A stretch of 64,000 nt of DNA from JAAYVZ01 sp035384965 (lineage in GTDB: Bacteria > Acidobacteriota > Thermoanaerobaculia > Thermoanaerobaculales > Thermoanaerobaculaceae), in the NCBI GenBank assembly GCA_035384965.1, contig DAOOJE010000006.1:51226-115225 (forward strand), in the 5' to 3' direction. Of this stretch, positions 1-8,682 are shown piece by piece (the first letter of the stretch is position 1; each line of letters begins with the position of its first letter). The notes under the pieces were generated by a model. It was not told the DNA's origin. It worked only from the letters and a program-made list of their open reading frames with translations, and searched no databases. The position numbers were made by a program, and so were the translations under genes.

Positions 1-1
1 G

Positions 2-757
2 CCGGGCACCCGCCCCGGAACGGTCGTGCTGAGCGCCCACCACGACCACCTCGGGATCGGTCCCGCCGTGGGCGGGGACCGCATCTACAACGGGGCTGTC
101 GACAACGGCACCGCCCTCGGTTTGCTGCTGACCCTCGCCCAGGGGCTCGCTGCGGCCCCCGCGACCTCGCGGCCGACGCTCGTGTTTGCCGCCGTGGACG
201 CCGAGGAGGAGGGGTTGCTCGGCTCCACGCACTACACGCGCCACCCGGCCGTGCCGCTCGCCGACACGCTGGCCGCCATCAACTTCGAGATGACGAACCC
301 CTGGGGGCGCACCCGCGACCTCATGGCAATCGGCGGCGAGCTGTCGGAACTCGGCGAGATGGTGGCCCGGGTGGCTGCCAGGCACGGGCTCTCCCTGACC
401 CCCGATCCGCTCCCCGAGCAGGGGTTCTTCTTCCGCTCCGACCAGCTCGCTTTCGCTCGCGCCGGAGTGCCTGCCATCTGGCTCGACGGCGGTCTCGACC
501 ATGAGGGCCGCCCGCCGGGGTGGGGCGCGGCGCGGCGCGAGAGGTACCGCGTCGAGGCCTACCACCGTCCCGGCGACGAGGTGGGCGACGACTGGGACTG
601 GTGCGGGCTGCAGCAGCTCGCCGAAATCACGGTCGAGCTCATCGACGAGATCGCGGCGGCCGGCGAGGTGCGCTGGGTGGCGGGCAGCGGCTACGGCCGT
701 CCCACCCCCCCCGACACCCCTGCACCGGCCCCGGCCGGGAACCGGCCACCCAGGTGA
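2..757 (+). CDS. M28-family zinc aminopeptidase, C-terminal part (cut by window edge)
   Basis: The frame is open from the first bases of the window, so the true start lies upstream and only the last 250 or so residues are present. The M28 co-catalytic zinc pattern is visible: HHDHLG, then GAVDNG, then an acidic DAEEEGLLGS run where the catalytic Glu sits, NFEM at the usual Asp/Glu ligand site, and a late AYHRPGDE carrying the last His ligand. Family members remove N-terminal residues from peptides and are commonly periplasmic or secreted; any signal peptide is outside the window. The C-terminus ends in a Pro-rich tail of about 20 residues. It is followed by a 101-bp gap before the molybdenum hydroxylase. 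The family call is firm; the substrate cannot be told. Confidence 0.85.
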   Translation, partial: PGTRPGTVVLSAHHDHLGIGPAVGGDRIYNGAVDNGTALGLLLTLAQGLAAAPATSRPTLVFAAVDAEEEGLLGSTHYTRHPAVPLADTLAAINFEMTNPWGRTRDLMAIGGELSELGEMVARVAARHGLSLTPDPLPEQGFFFRSDQLAFARAGVPAIWLDGGLDHEGRPPGWGAARRERYRVEAYHRPGDEVGDDWDWCGLQQLAEITVELIDEIAAAGEVRWVAGSGYGRPTPPDTPAPAPAGNRPPR

Positions 758-858
758 AAGACGCGGCGAGGTCCTCGTTGGCCCCGTCGCGCTCGCCGGC
801 GCCTCGCCGCCGTCTTTCGGCCGAGAGGATAGACTGGCGGCGACGCGGAGGATCGGGC

Positions 859-3483
859 ATGGCGCAGGTGGAGCTGACGGTCAACGGGGTTGACAGGTGC
901 CTCGAGCCGGAGGAGGGCGAGACGCTGCTCGAGACGCTGCGGGAGCGGCTCGGGCTGGTCGCCGCCAAGGTGGGGTGCGCGCAAGGCACTTGCGGCACCT
1001 GCACGGTGCTGGTCGACGGCTCGCCGGCGCTCGCGTGCATGCTCCCGACCGCCAGGCTCGGTGGGCGGCGGGTGGTGACGCTCGAGGGTCTGCCCGAGCC
1101 GCAGCGGCACCTCCTGGCCCGGTCGTTCGTGCAGGAAGGCGCCGTGCAGTGCGGGTACTGCACGCCGGGGCTGGTGATGCGCGCCCACTGGCTGGTCGAG
1201 AGGGGTCGGGCGACCGACCGGGAAGCGGTGGCGAAGGCGCTCGGGTCGCACTTGTGCCGGTGCACCGGCTACCTGCGGGTGTTCGACGCTATCCGGACCG
1301 CCGGCGAGGCGGCGGTGGGGGGGTTCGCCACCGACCAGCCGCGCCGCCAGCCTCGGCTGGCCAGCCGGCGCGCCGAGGCAGAGGAGCCGACCACGGGGGT
1401 GGGAGCCTCGCTGCCGCGATACCGCGGCGTGGAGCTGGCGCTCGGCCAGAAACCGTTCATCGGCGACATGCGCCTCGACGGGATGCTGCACGGCGCCCTC
1501 GTGCTCGCCGCCCACCCGCGCGCCCGGGTGCTGGGGATCGATGCGGCGCCGGCGCTGGCCATGCCCGGCGTGGCTCGCGTGCTCACCGCCGCCGACGTGC
1601 CGGGACGGCGGTTTCTTGGCCCGATCGTCCCGGACTGGCCAGTGTTCGTGGCGGTGGGCGAGACCACGCGGTGCGTGGGGGACGTGCTGGCGCTCGTGGT
1701 CGCCGACACCGAGCGCCACGCACGGGCTGCCGCAGCCGCGGTGCGCGTCGACTACGAGGTGCTGGAGCCCGTGACCTCGCCGGAGCAAGCGCTGGCGCCC
1801 GGGGCTCCGGCTCTCCACGTCGGTGGCAACATTCTCGAAGTGTGCGCGTTCCGGCGCGGCGACGTGGACGCGGCGCTGGCCAGCTCGGCGTACACGGTGC
1901 GGGCGCGCTTTTCGACCCAGCGCATCGAGCACGCCTTCCTGGAGCCCGAGGCGTGTCTCGCCCTGCCGCAAGGCAAGGGGCTCAAGGTCTACTCCCAGGG
2001 CCAGGGCGTGCACGAGGACCAGGCCCAGATCGCGGCGCTGCTCGACCTGCCGGTGCAGGCGGTGGACGTGGAACTGGTCTCCACCGGCGGCGGCTTCGGC
2101 GGCAAGGAGGACCTCTCGGTGCAGGGGCAAACTGCCCTCGCCGCCTACCTCCTGCAGCGCCCGGTGCGGACCGTGCTGACCCGGGAGCAGTCGATCCTGC
2201 TCCACCCCAAGCGCCACCCGCTCACGCTCGACTACGAGGCAGGATGTGACGCGGAAGGGCGGCTCACCGCGGTGCGGGCGCGCATCCTCGGCGACACCGG
2301 CGCTTACGCCTCGGTGGGCGCCAAGGTGCTGGAGCGGGCGGCCGGCCACTCGTGCGGCCCGTACCGCGTGCCCAACGTCGAGGTGGAGGCTCGCACCGTC
2401 TACACCAACAACCCTCCCTCGGGAGCGATGCGGGGGTTCGGCGCCAACCAGGCGGCGTTCGCCATCGAGGGGGTGCTGGACATGCTGGCCGAGCGAGCCG
2501 GCATCGACCGCTACGACATCCGCGAGCGGAACGTGCTGCATCCCGGCGACCGCTTCGCCACGGGGCAGATCATGACCGACTCGTGCGGGGCCTTGCCGGC
2601 GCTCCAGGCGGTGCGTGACGTCTTCCGTTCCGCCCGCGTCGCCGGGATCGCGTGTGGGATCAAGAACACCGGCATCGGCAACGGCATGAACGATACCGGC
2701 CGGGTGGCGATCCGCGTCCGCCCCGACGGCACCCTGCTCGTGCTCACCGGGTACACCGAGATGGGCCAGGGGCTGCACACGATCCTGCGCCAGGTGGTGG
2801 CGCAGGAGACCGGGCTCGACCCGGCGTGCATGGAGGTCACGACCCGCTCGGAACCCGAGGTCGAGTGCGGGATGACCACTGCCTCGCGCGCCACCGCGCT
2901 CACCACGATGGCCGGCCAGCGCGCCGCTGTGCAGCTCGCCGCGGCGCTGCGCGGCGCCAGCCTCGCAGAACTCGCCGGCCGGGAGTTCGTCGGTGAGTAC
3001 GTCTGTGACATCACCGTCAAGCCCGGGACCCGGACCGACAACCCCGTCACCCACATGACGTTCGGCTATGCGGCCCAGGTCGTGATCCTGGATGAGCACG
3101 GCCGGATCGCCAAGGTGGTGGCGGCCCACGACGTCGGGCGCGCCATCAACCCGGTGCAGTGCGCGCAGCAAATCGAGGGCGCGATCCACATGGGGATCGG
3201 CTACGCCCTCAGCGAAGAGCTGCCGTGCGAGGGCGGCCGGCCGCGCTCGACCCGCCTGCGCGATCTCGGGATCGTGCCGGCGGCGGCGATGCCGGAGGTG
3301 GAGGTCATCCTGCTCGAGGTTCCCGATTCGGTCGGCGGTTACGGTTCCAAGGGCGTGGGCGAGATCGGCCTCGTGCCCACGGCTGCGGCCGTGGCCTCGG
3401 CGCTGTGGGCGTACGACGGCGTGCGCCGCACCTCGCTCCCGATGCGCGACGCCCCCGCCGCGAGGAACGCAACCCCCAGATGA
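859..3483 (+). CDS. Fused 2Fe-2S/molybdopterin hydroxylase (xanthine dehydrogenase / aldehyde oxidoreductase family)
   Basis: An 874-residue single chain. Residues 1-165 carry both 2Fe-2S modules: a ferredoxin-type set (C-x4-C-x2-C near residues 40-48, next Cys near 60) and the helical set (QCGYCTPG near 98, LCRCTGY near 133). The rest is the molybdopterin-binding part, with GGGFGGKED near 410, MRGFGANQ, and a C-terminal GVGEIGLVP near 833 holding the expected catalytic Glu. There is no FAD domain, so the layout is like Desulfovibrio Mop or the selenium-dependent xanthine dehydrogenase group; phrases such as GIKNTGIGNG favour the latter. The family hydroxylates purines or aldehydes. The ATG at 859 is preceded by GGAGGA 6 bp upstream and a TAGACT -10-like box at 830-835. 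No maturation gene is adjacent. It ends in an ATGA overlap with an O-antigen-ligase-like gene, an odd pairing. Exact substrate unknown. Confidence 0.88.
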   Translation: MAQVELTVNGVDRCLEPEEGETLLETLRERLGLVAAKVGCAQGTCGTCTVLVDGSPALACMLPTARLGGRRVVTLEGLPEPQRHLLARSFVQEGAVQCGYCTPGLVMRAHWLVERGRATDREAVAKALGSHLCRCTGYLRVFDAIRTAGEAAVGGFATDQPRRQPRLASRRAEAEEPTTGVGASLPRYRGVELALGQKPFIGDMRLDGMLHGALVLAAHPRARVLGIDAAPALAMPGVARVLTAADVPGRRFLGPIVPDWPVFVAVGETTRCVGDVLALVVADTERHARAAAAAVRVDYEVLEPVTSPEQALAPGAPALHVGGNILEVCAFRRGDVDAALASSAYTVRARFSTQRIEHAFLEPEACLALPQGKGLKVYSQGQGVHEDQAQIAALLDLPVQAVDVELVSTGGGFGGKEDLSVQGQTALAAYLLQRPVRTVLTREQSILLHPKRHPLTLDYEAGCDAEGRLTAVRARILGDTGAYASVGAKVLERAAGHSCGPYRVPNVEVEARTVYTNNPPSGAMRGFGANQAAFAIEGVLDMLAERAGIDRYDIRERNVLHPGDRFATGQIMTDSCGALPALQAVRDVFRSARVAGIACGIKNTGIGNGMNDTGRVAIRVRPDGTLLVLTGYTEMGQGLHTILRQVVAQETGLDPACMEVTTRSEPEVECGMTTASRATALTTMAGQRAAVQLAAALRGASLAELAGREFVGEYVCDITVKPGTRTDNPVTHMTFGYAAQVVILDEHGRIAKVVAAHDVGRAINPVQCAQQIEGAIHMGIGYALSEELPCEGGRPRSTRLRDLGIVPAAAMPEVEVILLEVPDSVGGYGSKGVGEIGLVPTAAAVASALWAYDGVRRTSLPMRDAPAARNATPR

Positions 3484-5039
3484 CACCCCGGCGCCTGGCG
3501 ATCGGGCTCGGCATCGTGGCGGCGGCAGCGGCCTGGTTCGCCGCCCGCGAGCCGGCGTTCGGACCCCTGCTCTGGGTGGCGCTGCTGCTCGGCGTGCTCT
3601 GGCTGCAACCGGCGCAGCGCCTCCTCCTGGCCCCCTGGCAACTCGGGCTCGTGCTGCTGGTCGTGGCGTCCTCCTGGCTTTCCGCTCTCGACCACGAGCT
3701 GGCGTTCCGCCACTCGCTGCTGCTGCTCGCCGCGGTGCTGGTGCTGGCCATGGCGCGCCTGCATCCGCTCGACCGTGACGGGGTGTTCCTGCTCTGCCTG
3801 GCGGTGGCGGCGACCGCCGCGGTGGCGGTGATGCAAGCCTCCGGCGGCCTCCGCCAGGCCGGGCTGGAGCTCGCCAGCCTTCCGCCGGCGTTTCGCGAGG
3901 CGGCCGCCACCCGCATCCTGGTCGGGCGCAGCTTCGGCACCGCCGCGCTGCCGGGGCACTTCGCCGCACTGTTGCTGACGGCGGCGCCGCCTCTCGCCGC
4001 CGGGCTCGCCGCCGGGTCGCGGTGGCGCCGGTGGGCGGCAACGCTGGGTCTGGGGCTCGCGGGCACCGGCGTGCTGCTCACCCGATCGCTGTCCGCCTCG
4101 CTCGTTGCGGCCGCGGTCCTGGCCGTGGCGCTGGGGCGCGGCAGGCGGCGGGGGACGGTCCTGGCGGCGGCGGCCCTGGCGGCTCTCACCGCCGCCACCG
4201 TGCTGTGGCGCACCGACATCGCGAGCCTCGAGCCGGTCCGCTTGCGGTGGCACAACTGGCAGGCGGCGGCGCAGGCTCTGGCCGCAAGGCCGTGGCTGGG
4301 GGTGGGGTTCGGCGGCGTCGGGCAAGCCGTGCTCGCCTCCCCGGTCGGCGAGACCAACCTCAGCCCCTACGCGCACAACACGTACCTGCAGCTTGCCGCG
4401 GAGCTGGGGCTTTTCGGGCTGCCGGCGGTGGGGCTGGCGGTGGCGTGGCTGGTCGGGACGCTCCGCCGGGGGCTGGCGGCCGACCTGCCGCTGGCGCTGG
4501 CGGTGCTCGTGGTGCCGCTGCACAACCTGCTCGACTTTTCGTTCTACGCCCCCGAGGTGGCGATCCCATGGGCGGTGCTGGCAGGCACCCTCGCCGGCCG
4601 AGCGCCCCGCCTCCCGGACCGCCCCACGCCGGCCTGGCTGCTCGTGCCTGTCCTGGTCACCGGAGTGCTCGGCGCCACTCTGCTGTGGCGCGGCGAGAGC
4701 GCGGTCGGCTCGGCACTGGCCGCACCGGCCGGCGAGCGGGTCGAGCGGCTCGTGGAGGCGTCCGGCTGGACGCCGTGGACCGCCAGCCCGCTGCTCGTCG
4801 CCTGCCAGGTGGCCGCCGACACCCCAACGGGGGTCGGCCCTCTCGCCGCTCTCGAAGCCGAACTCGGCGAGAGGGCGTGGGTGCGGCCCGCCTCCGCGGC
4901 GTGGGCCGAGTGCCGGGCCCAGCTCTTGCTGGCGCTCGGACGCCAGGGGGAAGCGCTGGTGTGGGTGCGGGAGGCCAGGCGGCGGACGCCGTGGCGCTCC
5001 GATCTGGTCGAGGTGGAGAAGGCATGCCGAGGGCGGTGA
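3480..5039 (+). CDS. O-antigen ligase-like polytopic membrane protein
   Basis: About 519 residues, mostly hydrophobic helices (ten or more) rich in Leu/Ala/Val. A periplasmic-loop signature typical of the Wzy/WaaL family is present: RWHNWQAA, then PWLGVGFGGVG, then YAHNTYLQLAAELGLFGL near residues 255-325. Members polymerise or transfer polysaccharide or O-antigen chains at the periplasmic face of the inner membrane. The last 110 residues are a soluble tail that looks TPR-like (LLVACQVAAD, LLLALGRQGEAL). The start is the ATG inside the ATGA overlap with the upstream gene's stop; an upstream in-frame extension would run through that gene. The end overlaps the next gene by 16 bp, so the two are translationally coupled. 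Ligase, polymerase or protein O-oligosaccharyltransferase cannot be separated by eye. Confidence 0.75.
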   Translation: MTPRRLAIGLGIVAAAAAWFAAREPAFGPLLWVALLLGVLWLQPAQRLLLAPWQLGLVLLVVASSWLSALDHELAFRHSLLLLAAVLVLAMARLHPLDRDGVFLLCLAVAATAAVAVMQASGGLRQAGLELASLPPAFREAAATRILVGRSFGTAALPGHFAALLLTAAPPLAAGLAAGSRWRRWAATLGLGLAGTGVLLTRSLSASLVAAAVLAVALGRGRRRGTVLAAAALAALTAATVLWRTDIASLEPVRLRWHNWQAAAQALAARPWLGVGFGGVGQAVLASPVGETNLSPYAHNTYLQLAAELGLFGLPAVGLAVAWLVGTLRRGLAADLPLALAVLVVPLHNLLDFSFYAPEVAIPWAVLAGTLAGRAPRLPDRPTPAWLLVPVLVTGVLGATLLWRGESAVGSALAAPAGERVERLVEASGWTPWTASPLLVACQVAADTPTGVGPLAALEAELGERAWVRPASAAWAECRAQLLLALGRQGEALVWVREARRRTPWRSDLVEVEKACRGR

Positions 5040-6745
5040 GGTGGGTCGGGGCGGCAGTCGCCGGGGTGGCCGCCACCTGGGTGGCGGGCGCCGACGGCGT
5101 CGACCTGCGCCCGTGGGCGGTGTGGCTCGGCCTCGGCCTGCTCGCCGGCGCGCTCGTGGTGCGCGCCCGGCGCGGCGGCGTGGCGGTGGATGCGCCCCGC
5201 CTCGCGCTGGCGGGCCTGGCCGCCTGGACGGCCGTGGCGAGCCTCGTGCGCGCCTCGCCTGCCGCCGAGGCGGCGGCGGCGGTCGGCATCGCTGTCGTGG
5301 CGTGGGGGCTGGCCTCCCTCGTGGCCGACTGGCGCGCCCGGGCCTGGGCCAGCGCGGCAGTGGCCGGGCTCGGGGCGTGCTCCGGACTCGCCCTGCTCGC
5401 CGGCCGCTGGGTGGAAGGCGTCCGCTCCGACGGCCTGTTCGGCAACCCCAACCTCTCGGCCACGATTGCCGTGCTGGGCGCGGCCTCGGCGCCGTTCGTC
5501 CGCTTGCCGCTCGCGGCGCGGTGGGCCATGGGCGTGCCGGCGGTGCTCGGCATCGTCGCCTCGGGCTCCAGGGCAGCGCTGCTCGGGCTGGGCGCCGTTG
5601 CCGCTGCCTGGCTTTTGACCGGCTCGCCCCGGCGCGTCCGCGTGGTCGCGGGCCTGGCGCTGGCGGTCGGGCTAGCGGCGCTGGGGTTTAGGATCGGGAC
5701 GGATCGTGACCCTCTCCGCTGGGAACGGGTGCGGATCTGGAACGTGGCGCTGCGCGTCGCCTCCGACCACCTGCCGTGGGGCACCGGCGCCGGTGGCTTT
5801 GCCGACGCTGCCGCCGGCCGCAACTTTCCCCACCCTGACCGGCCCGCCCGCTACGGCCTGGTCCCCGACCTGGCGGAAAGCGACCTGCTCCAGCTCGCCG
5901 CCACCACCGGACTGCCAGGGCTCGGGCTGGCGGCGTGGCTCGCCGTCGGACTGCTGCGACAGGCGCGCCGGCGCGGACCCCACGCCTGGGGGTGTCTGGC
6001 GGCGCTGGGCGCGACCTCGGCGTTTCACACCCAGCTCGCCGTGCCGGTGGTGGCCTGGACCGCCACGCTGGCGGTGGCCGCAGCGTTGCCGGCCGGCCGG
6101 CGCCAGCGCACGCGGGCCGGGGTGCCGGTGCTGGCGGCGTTCGCGGGGCTGGCCACGGCCGTGCTGGCGACCGCGCTCGTCCGGCCGGCCTGGTGGCTGG
6201 GAGGGCGCCCCGCCGAACACCTTGCCGCGGCCCGAGCGCTGGCCACCGCTGCCCCTCGCAGCGACCCGCGCCTGGCTGACGCCGAGGCGCTGGCGACGCG
6301 GGCCGTGGCGCTGCGCCCTCGCTGGGCTGGGGGGTGGCGCGAGCTCGGAGCGCTGCGCGCCGCCCGCGCTTCGCTGCGCGGCGACCGCATGCTGTGGGCG
6401 GCTGCCGGCGAGGCGTACCGGCAGGCCAGGGCTTGCAACCCGCTCGACGCCTTCGCTGCTCTCGAGCAGGGACGGGTCTGGCGCGCGCTGGGCGACACCG
6501 GGCAGGCGCGCGCCGCGCTCGTTGGCGCGGCAGGGCTGGAGCCGAACCTGGTGGGGGCCTGGCTCGAGCTGGCGCTGCTCGACCTCGAGCAGGGGCGGCT
6601 GGAGGCGGCGCGCAACGCAGTGGCCCGGGCCATGCAAGCCGCCGCCGCTCGCCCCGAGCAGCCCTCGCCGTACGAGCGCTCGCTGGCGGCGTTCGACCCC
6701 GCCATCATGGCCCGGCTCGCCGCCGTACTGCGGGAGGCCAGATGA
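5024..6745 (+). CDS. O-antigen ligase-like membrane protein with C-terminal TPR region
   Basis: About 573 residues. The N-terminal 380 are polytopic membrane helices with the O-antigen ligase core: SDGLFGNPNLSA, SGSRAALLGL, and a loop reading GTGAGGF...PDLAESDLLQLAATTGLPGLG, similar to the HN/D...E element of the preceding gene. Residues from about 400 to the end are soluble and repeat-like (LATRAVALRPRWAGGW, YRQARACNPLDAFAALEQG, LVGAAGLEPNLVGAWLELALLDLEQG), a clear run of TPR-type helices. The start ATG at 5024 lies within the end of the upstream gene; the stop forms ATGA with the next gene. Two different ligase-like proteins in tandem suggest separate polymerase and ligase roles or a fork in substrate; this is inference. 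Confidence 0.75.
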   Translation: MPRAVRWVGAAVAGVAATWVAGADGVDLRPWAVWLGLGLLAGALVVRARRGGVAVDAPRLALAGLAAWTAVASLVRASPAAEAAAAVGIAVVAWGLASLVADWRARAWASAAVAGLGACSGLALLAGRWVEGVRSDGLFGNPNLSATIAVLGAASAPFVRLPLAARWAMGVPAVLGIVASGSRAALLGLGAVAAAWLLTGSPRRVRVVAGLALAVGLAALGFRIGTDRDPLRWERVRIWNVALRVASDHLPWGTGAGGFADAAAGRNFPHPDRPARYGLVPDLAESDLLQLAATTGLPGLGLAAWLAVGLLRQARRRGPHAWGCLAALGATSAFHTQLAVPVVAWTATLAVAAALPAGRRQRTRAGVPVLAAFAGLATAVLATALVRPAWWLGGRPAEHLAAARALATAAPRSDPRLADAEALATRAVALRPRWAGGWRELGALRAARASLRGDRMLWAAAGEAYRQARACNPLDAFAALEQGRVWRALGDTGQARAALVGAAGLEPNLVGAWLELALLDLEQGRLEAARNAVARAMQAAAARPEQPSPYERSLAAFDPAIMARLAAVLREAR

Positions 6746-8682
6746 GACCGACCTGGCGGGCAGCCGCCTGCGCGCTGCCGGGACTGGGGGTGGTGGCCGT
6801 GGCTCTCCTGGCCGGGGCGACGCCCACGGCGCGCGACGTGCCTGCCTACTTCCTGCCGTTGCGCTCGCATCTCGGGCGCGTCCTCCACGGTCAGGCCAGC
6901 GCCCTGTGGACCCCGCTCGCCGGCTGCGGCGAGCCGGTCCTCGCCAACCCTCAGTTCGCCGTGCTGTATCCGCCGGCGTGGGTGGCGGCGGTGCTGCCAC
7001 CGGAACGAGCAGTGGGGGTCGAGATCGGGCTCCATCTGGCGCTGCTGGGGCTCGGCAGCGGGCTGCTCGCCCGGCGGCTGGGCGCCCGCGCCGGCGCCGA
7101 GGTGGCGGCAGGGTGGGGCGTGGCGCTGGCGGGTCCAGTGATCGACGCCGCAGGCGTTCTCAACAATCTCGATACCCTGACCTGGGCGCCGTGGCTGTGG
7201 TGGGCGGCGCTGGGCGGGCGCGGTTGGGCCGTGGCGGTGTTCGCCGCCCTGGGATGGCTGGGCGCCGAGCCGTGGCTGGCGGCCGTTGCCGCCGGGGGAG
7301 CGCTGGTGCTGGCGCCCACGCGGCGCACCGCCGGGGCGCTGCTGCTGGCGGCTGGCCTCGTCGCCGTGCAGGCGCTGCCGTTTGCCGCCTGGGTGCAAGG
7401 CGGGGACCGCGGCTCCGGGATCGCCCCCGAGGTCGCGGCGCGGGGGGCGGCCACGCCGCGCGAGGTGGCCGCCCTCGCGGTGCCGGGCCTGCCGTTGCCG
7501 GCGCGCGGCGACCGCTTCGTGGCCCACCCCACGATGCCGCTTTGGGCGCTGCTGCTCGGCGCCCTGGCGCTGGCCGAGCGCGGGCCGTCCCGGCGCCTCG
7601 CTGCGCTGGGGTGGATCGCCGTGGCCGGAGCCGTCCTGCCCGGGCTGCCGCCGGTGCGGGAGGGGTGGGCGTGGCTCTCGCGAGGGTTCCTGTGGTACCC
7701 GGGCCGCCTGCTCTTCGTCGCGGTGGCGGCGCTCGTCCCGGCGGCCGCCGGACACGTGGGGATGGGGGGGCGCCGGGCACGTGTGGCTGTCGGCGCGGCG
7801 GTGCTGGTTCTCGTGGGGGGTCTTGTCGCGGGGGGCTCGGGGCTCGAGCTGGCGGTGCAGACGGCCTGCGGCGCCGCGGCGCTGGGGGGGCCGGTGGCGG
7901 GCCTGGCGGCGGCGCTGGGCAGCGCCACCCTCGGCCCCGCACACCTGCTGGCCCTGGAGTTCGCCCGGCTCGAGCTGCCTTCCCTCGACCCCTGCCTCGC
8001 TGACGCGGCTGGGGACCGCCGGCGATGGCTGGCGCTTCCTCCTTCCCGCGAGCAGCTCGCCTGGGTCGCAGAGGATCCGCTGCCACGCCAGCGGGCGCTC
8101 GGATGGGGGTACTGGGGGCTGTGGGACGAGCGGCCCATGGCCCGCACGTTCGGGCCCATCCAGTCGCGCCACCTGGCCGCTCACCTCGCCCGCGCCAACC
8201 TGGGGGCAGAGGGACGGTGGTGGCTCGACGGTCTGGCCGCCCCGTGGCTGGTCGGCCAGCGCGACCTCCCCGGTCTTCCCCGCCGTTGCCGCACCCCGGC
8301 CGGCACCCTGCTCCGCAACCCCGCCGCCTGGCCCGAGGCCTGGGTGGTGACCGGGATGCCCTCGCCCGGGGAGCGGCCGGTCGTGTGCGGCGCAGTGGAG
8401 GCGGAAGCCGCCAGCGGCCACGCGGTGCGCTGGCGGTGCCGGGTGGACGCCTCCCACGCCACGCTGCTGCTGGCGCGCACCCCTGATCCGGGCTGGCGCT
8501 TCGCGGTGGACGGGCGGCGCGTGCCGGTCACGCAGGGGCCCGGGATCCTGCACGGAGTGGCGGTGTCGGAGGGGGAGCACGTGGTGGAGGCGGTCTACCG
8601 GCCGCGCGGTTTCGACCCCGGTCTCGGGGTGTCGCTGGTATGCTCGCTGCTCTGGGGGGCGCTGGCATGGCGGCGCTGGTAA
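6742..8682 (+). CDS. YfhO-like polytopic membrane protein (putative GT-C type glycosyltransferase)
   Basis: About 646 residues. It starts with a membrane anchor, then a first loop reading DVPAYFLPLRSHLGR followed by PLAGCGEPVLANPQ and LYPPAWVAAVLP, a pattern seen in YfhO/GT-C membrane proteins. About ten further hydrophobic helices follow. The last 170 residues are a mostly soluble domain ending LARTPDPGWRFAVDGRRVPV and VEAVYRPRGFDPG, like the C-terminal beta domain of YfhO proteins. YfhO in Gram-positives is linked to glycosylation of lipoteichoic acids; here a cell-surface polysaccharide role is inferred from the two ligase-like neighbours. It starts in an ATGA overlap and its end overlaps the start of the spermidine-synthase-like gene. 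Confidence 0.68.
   Translation: MRPTWRAAACALPGLGVVAVALLAGATPTARDVPAYFLPLRSHLGRVLHGQASALWTPLAGCGEPVLANPQFAVLYPPAWVAAVLPPERAVGVEIGLHLALLGLGSGLLARRLGARAGAEVAAGWGVALAGPVIDAAGVLNNLDTLTWAPWLWWAALGGRGWAVAVFAALGWLGAEPWLAAVAAGGALVLAPTRRTAGALLLAAGLVAVQALPFAAWVQGGDRGSGIAPEVAARGAATPREVAALAVPGLPLPARGDRFVAHPTMPLWALLLGALALAERGPSRRLAALGWIAVAGAVLPGLPPVREGWAWLSRGFLWYPGRLLFVAVAALVPAAAGHVGMGGRRARVAVGAAVLVLVGGLVAGGSGLELAVQTACGAAALGGPVAGLAAALGSATLGPAHLLALEFARLELPSLDPCLADAAGDRRRWLALPPSREQLAWVAEDPLPRQRALGWGYWGLWDERPMARTFGPIQSRHLAAHLARANLGAEGRWWLDGLAAPWLVGQRDLPGLPRRCRTPAGTLLRNPAAWPEAWVVTGMPSPGERPVVCGAVEAEAASGHAVRWRCRVDASHATLLLARTPDPGWRFAVDGRRVPVTQGPGILHGVAVSEGEHVVEAVYRPRGFDPGLGVSLVCSLLWGALAWRRW

Noticed and set aside
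691..4041. Open minus-strand frame of more than 1100 codons opposite the molybdenum hydroxylase
   Set aside because: Composition is Arg/Pro/Ala/His rich with no domain text; the plus strand carries the clear enzyme. It is a GC-rich antisense shadow.
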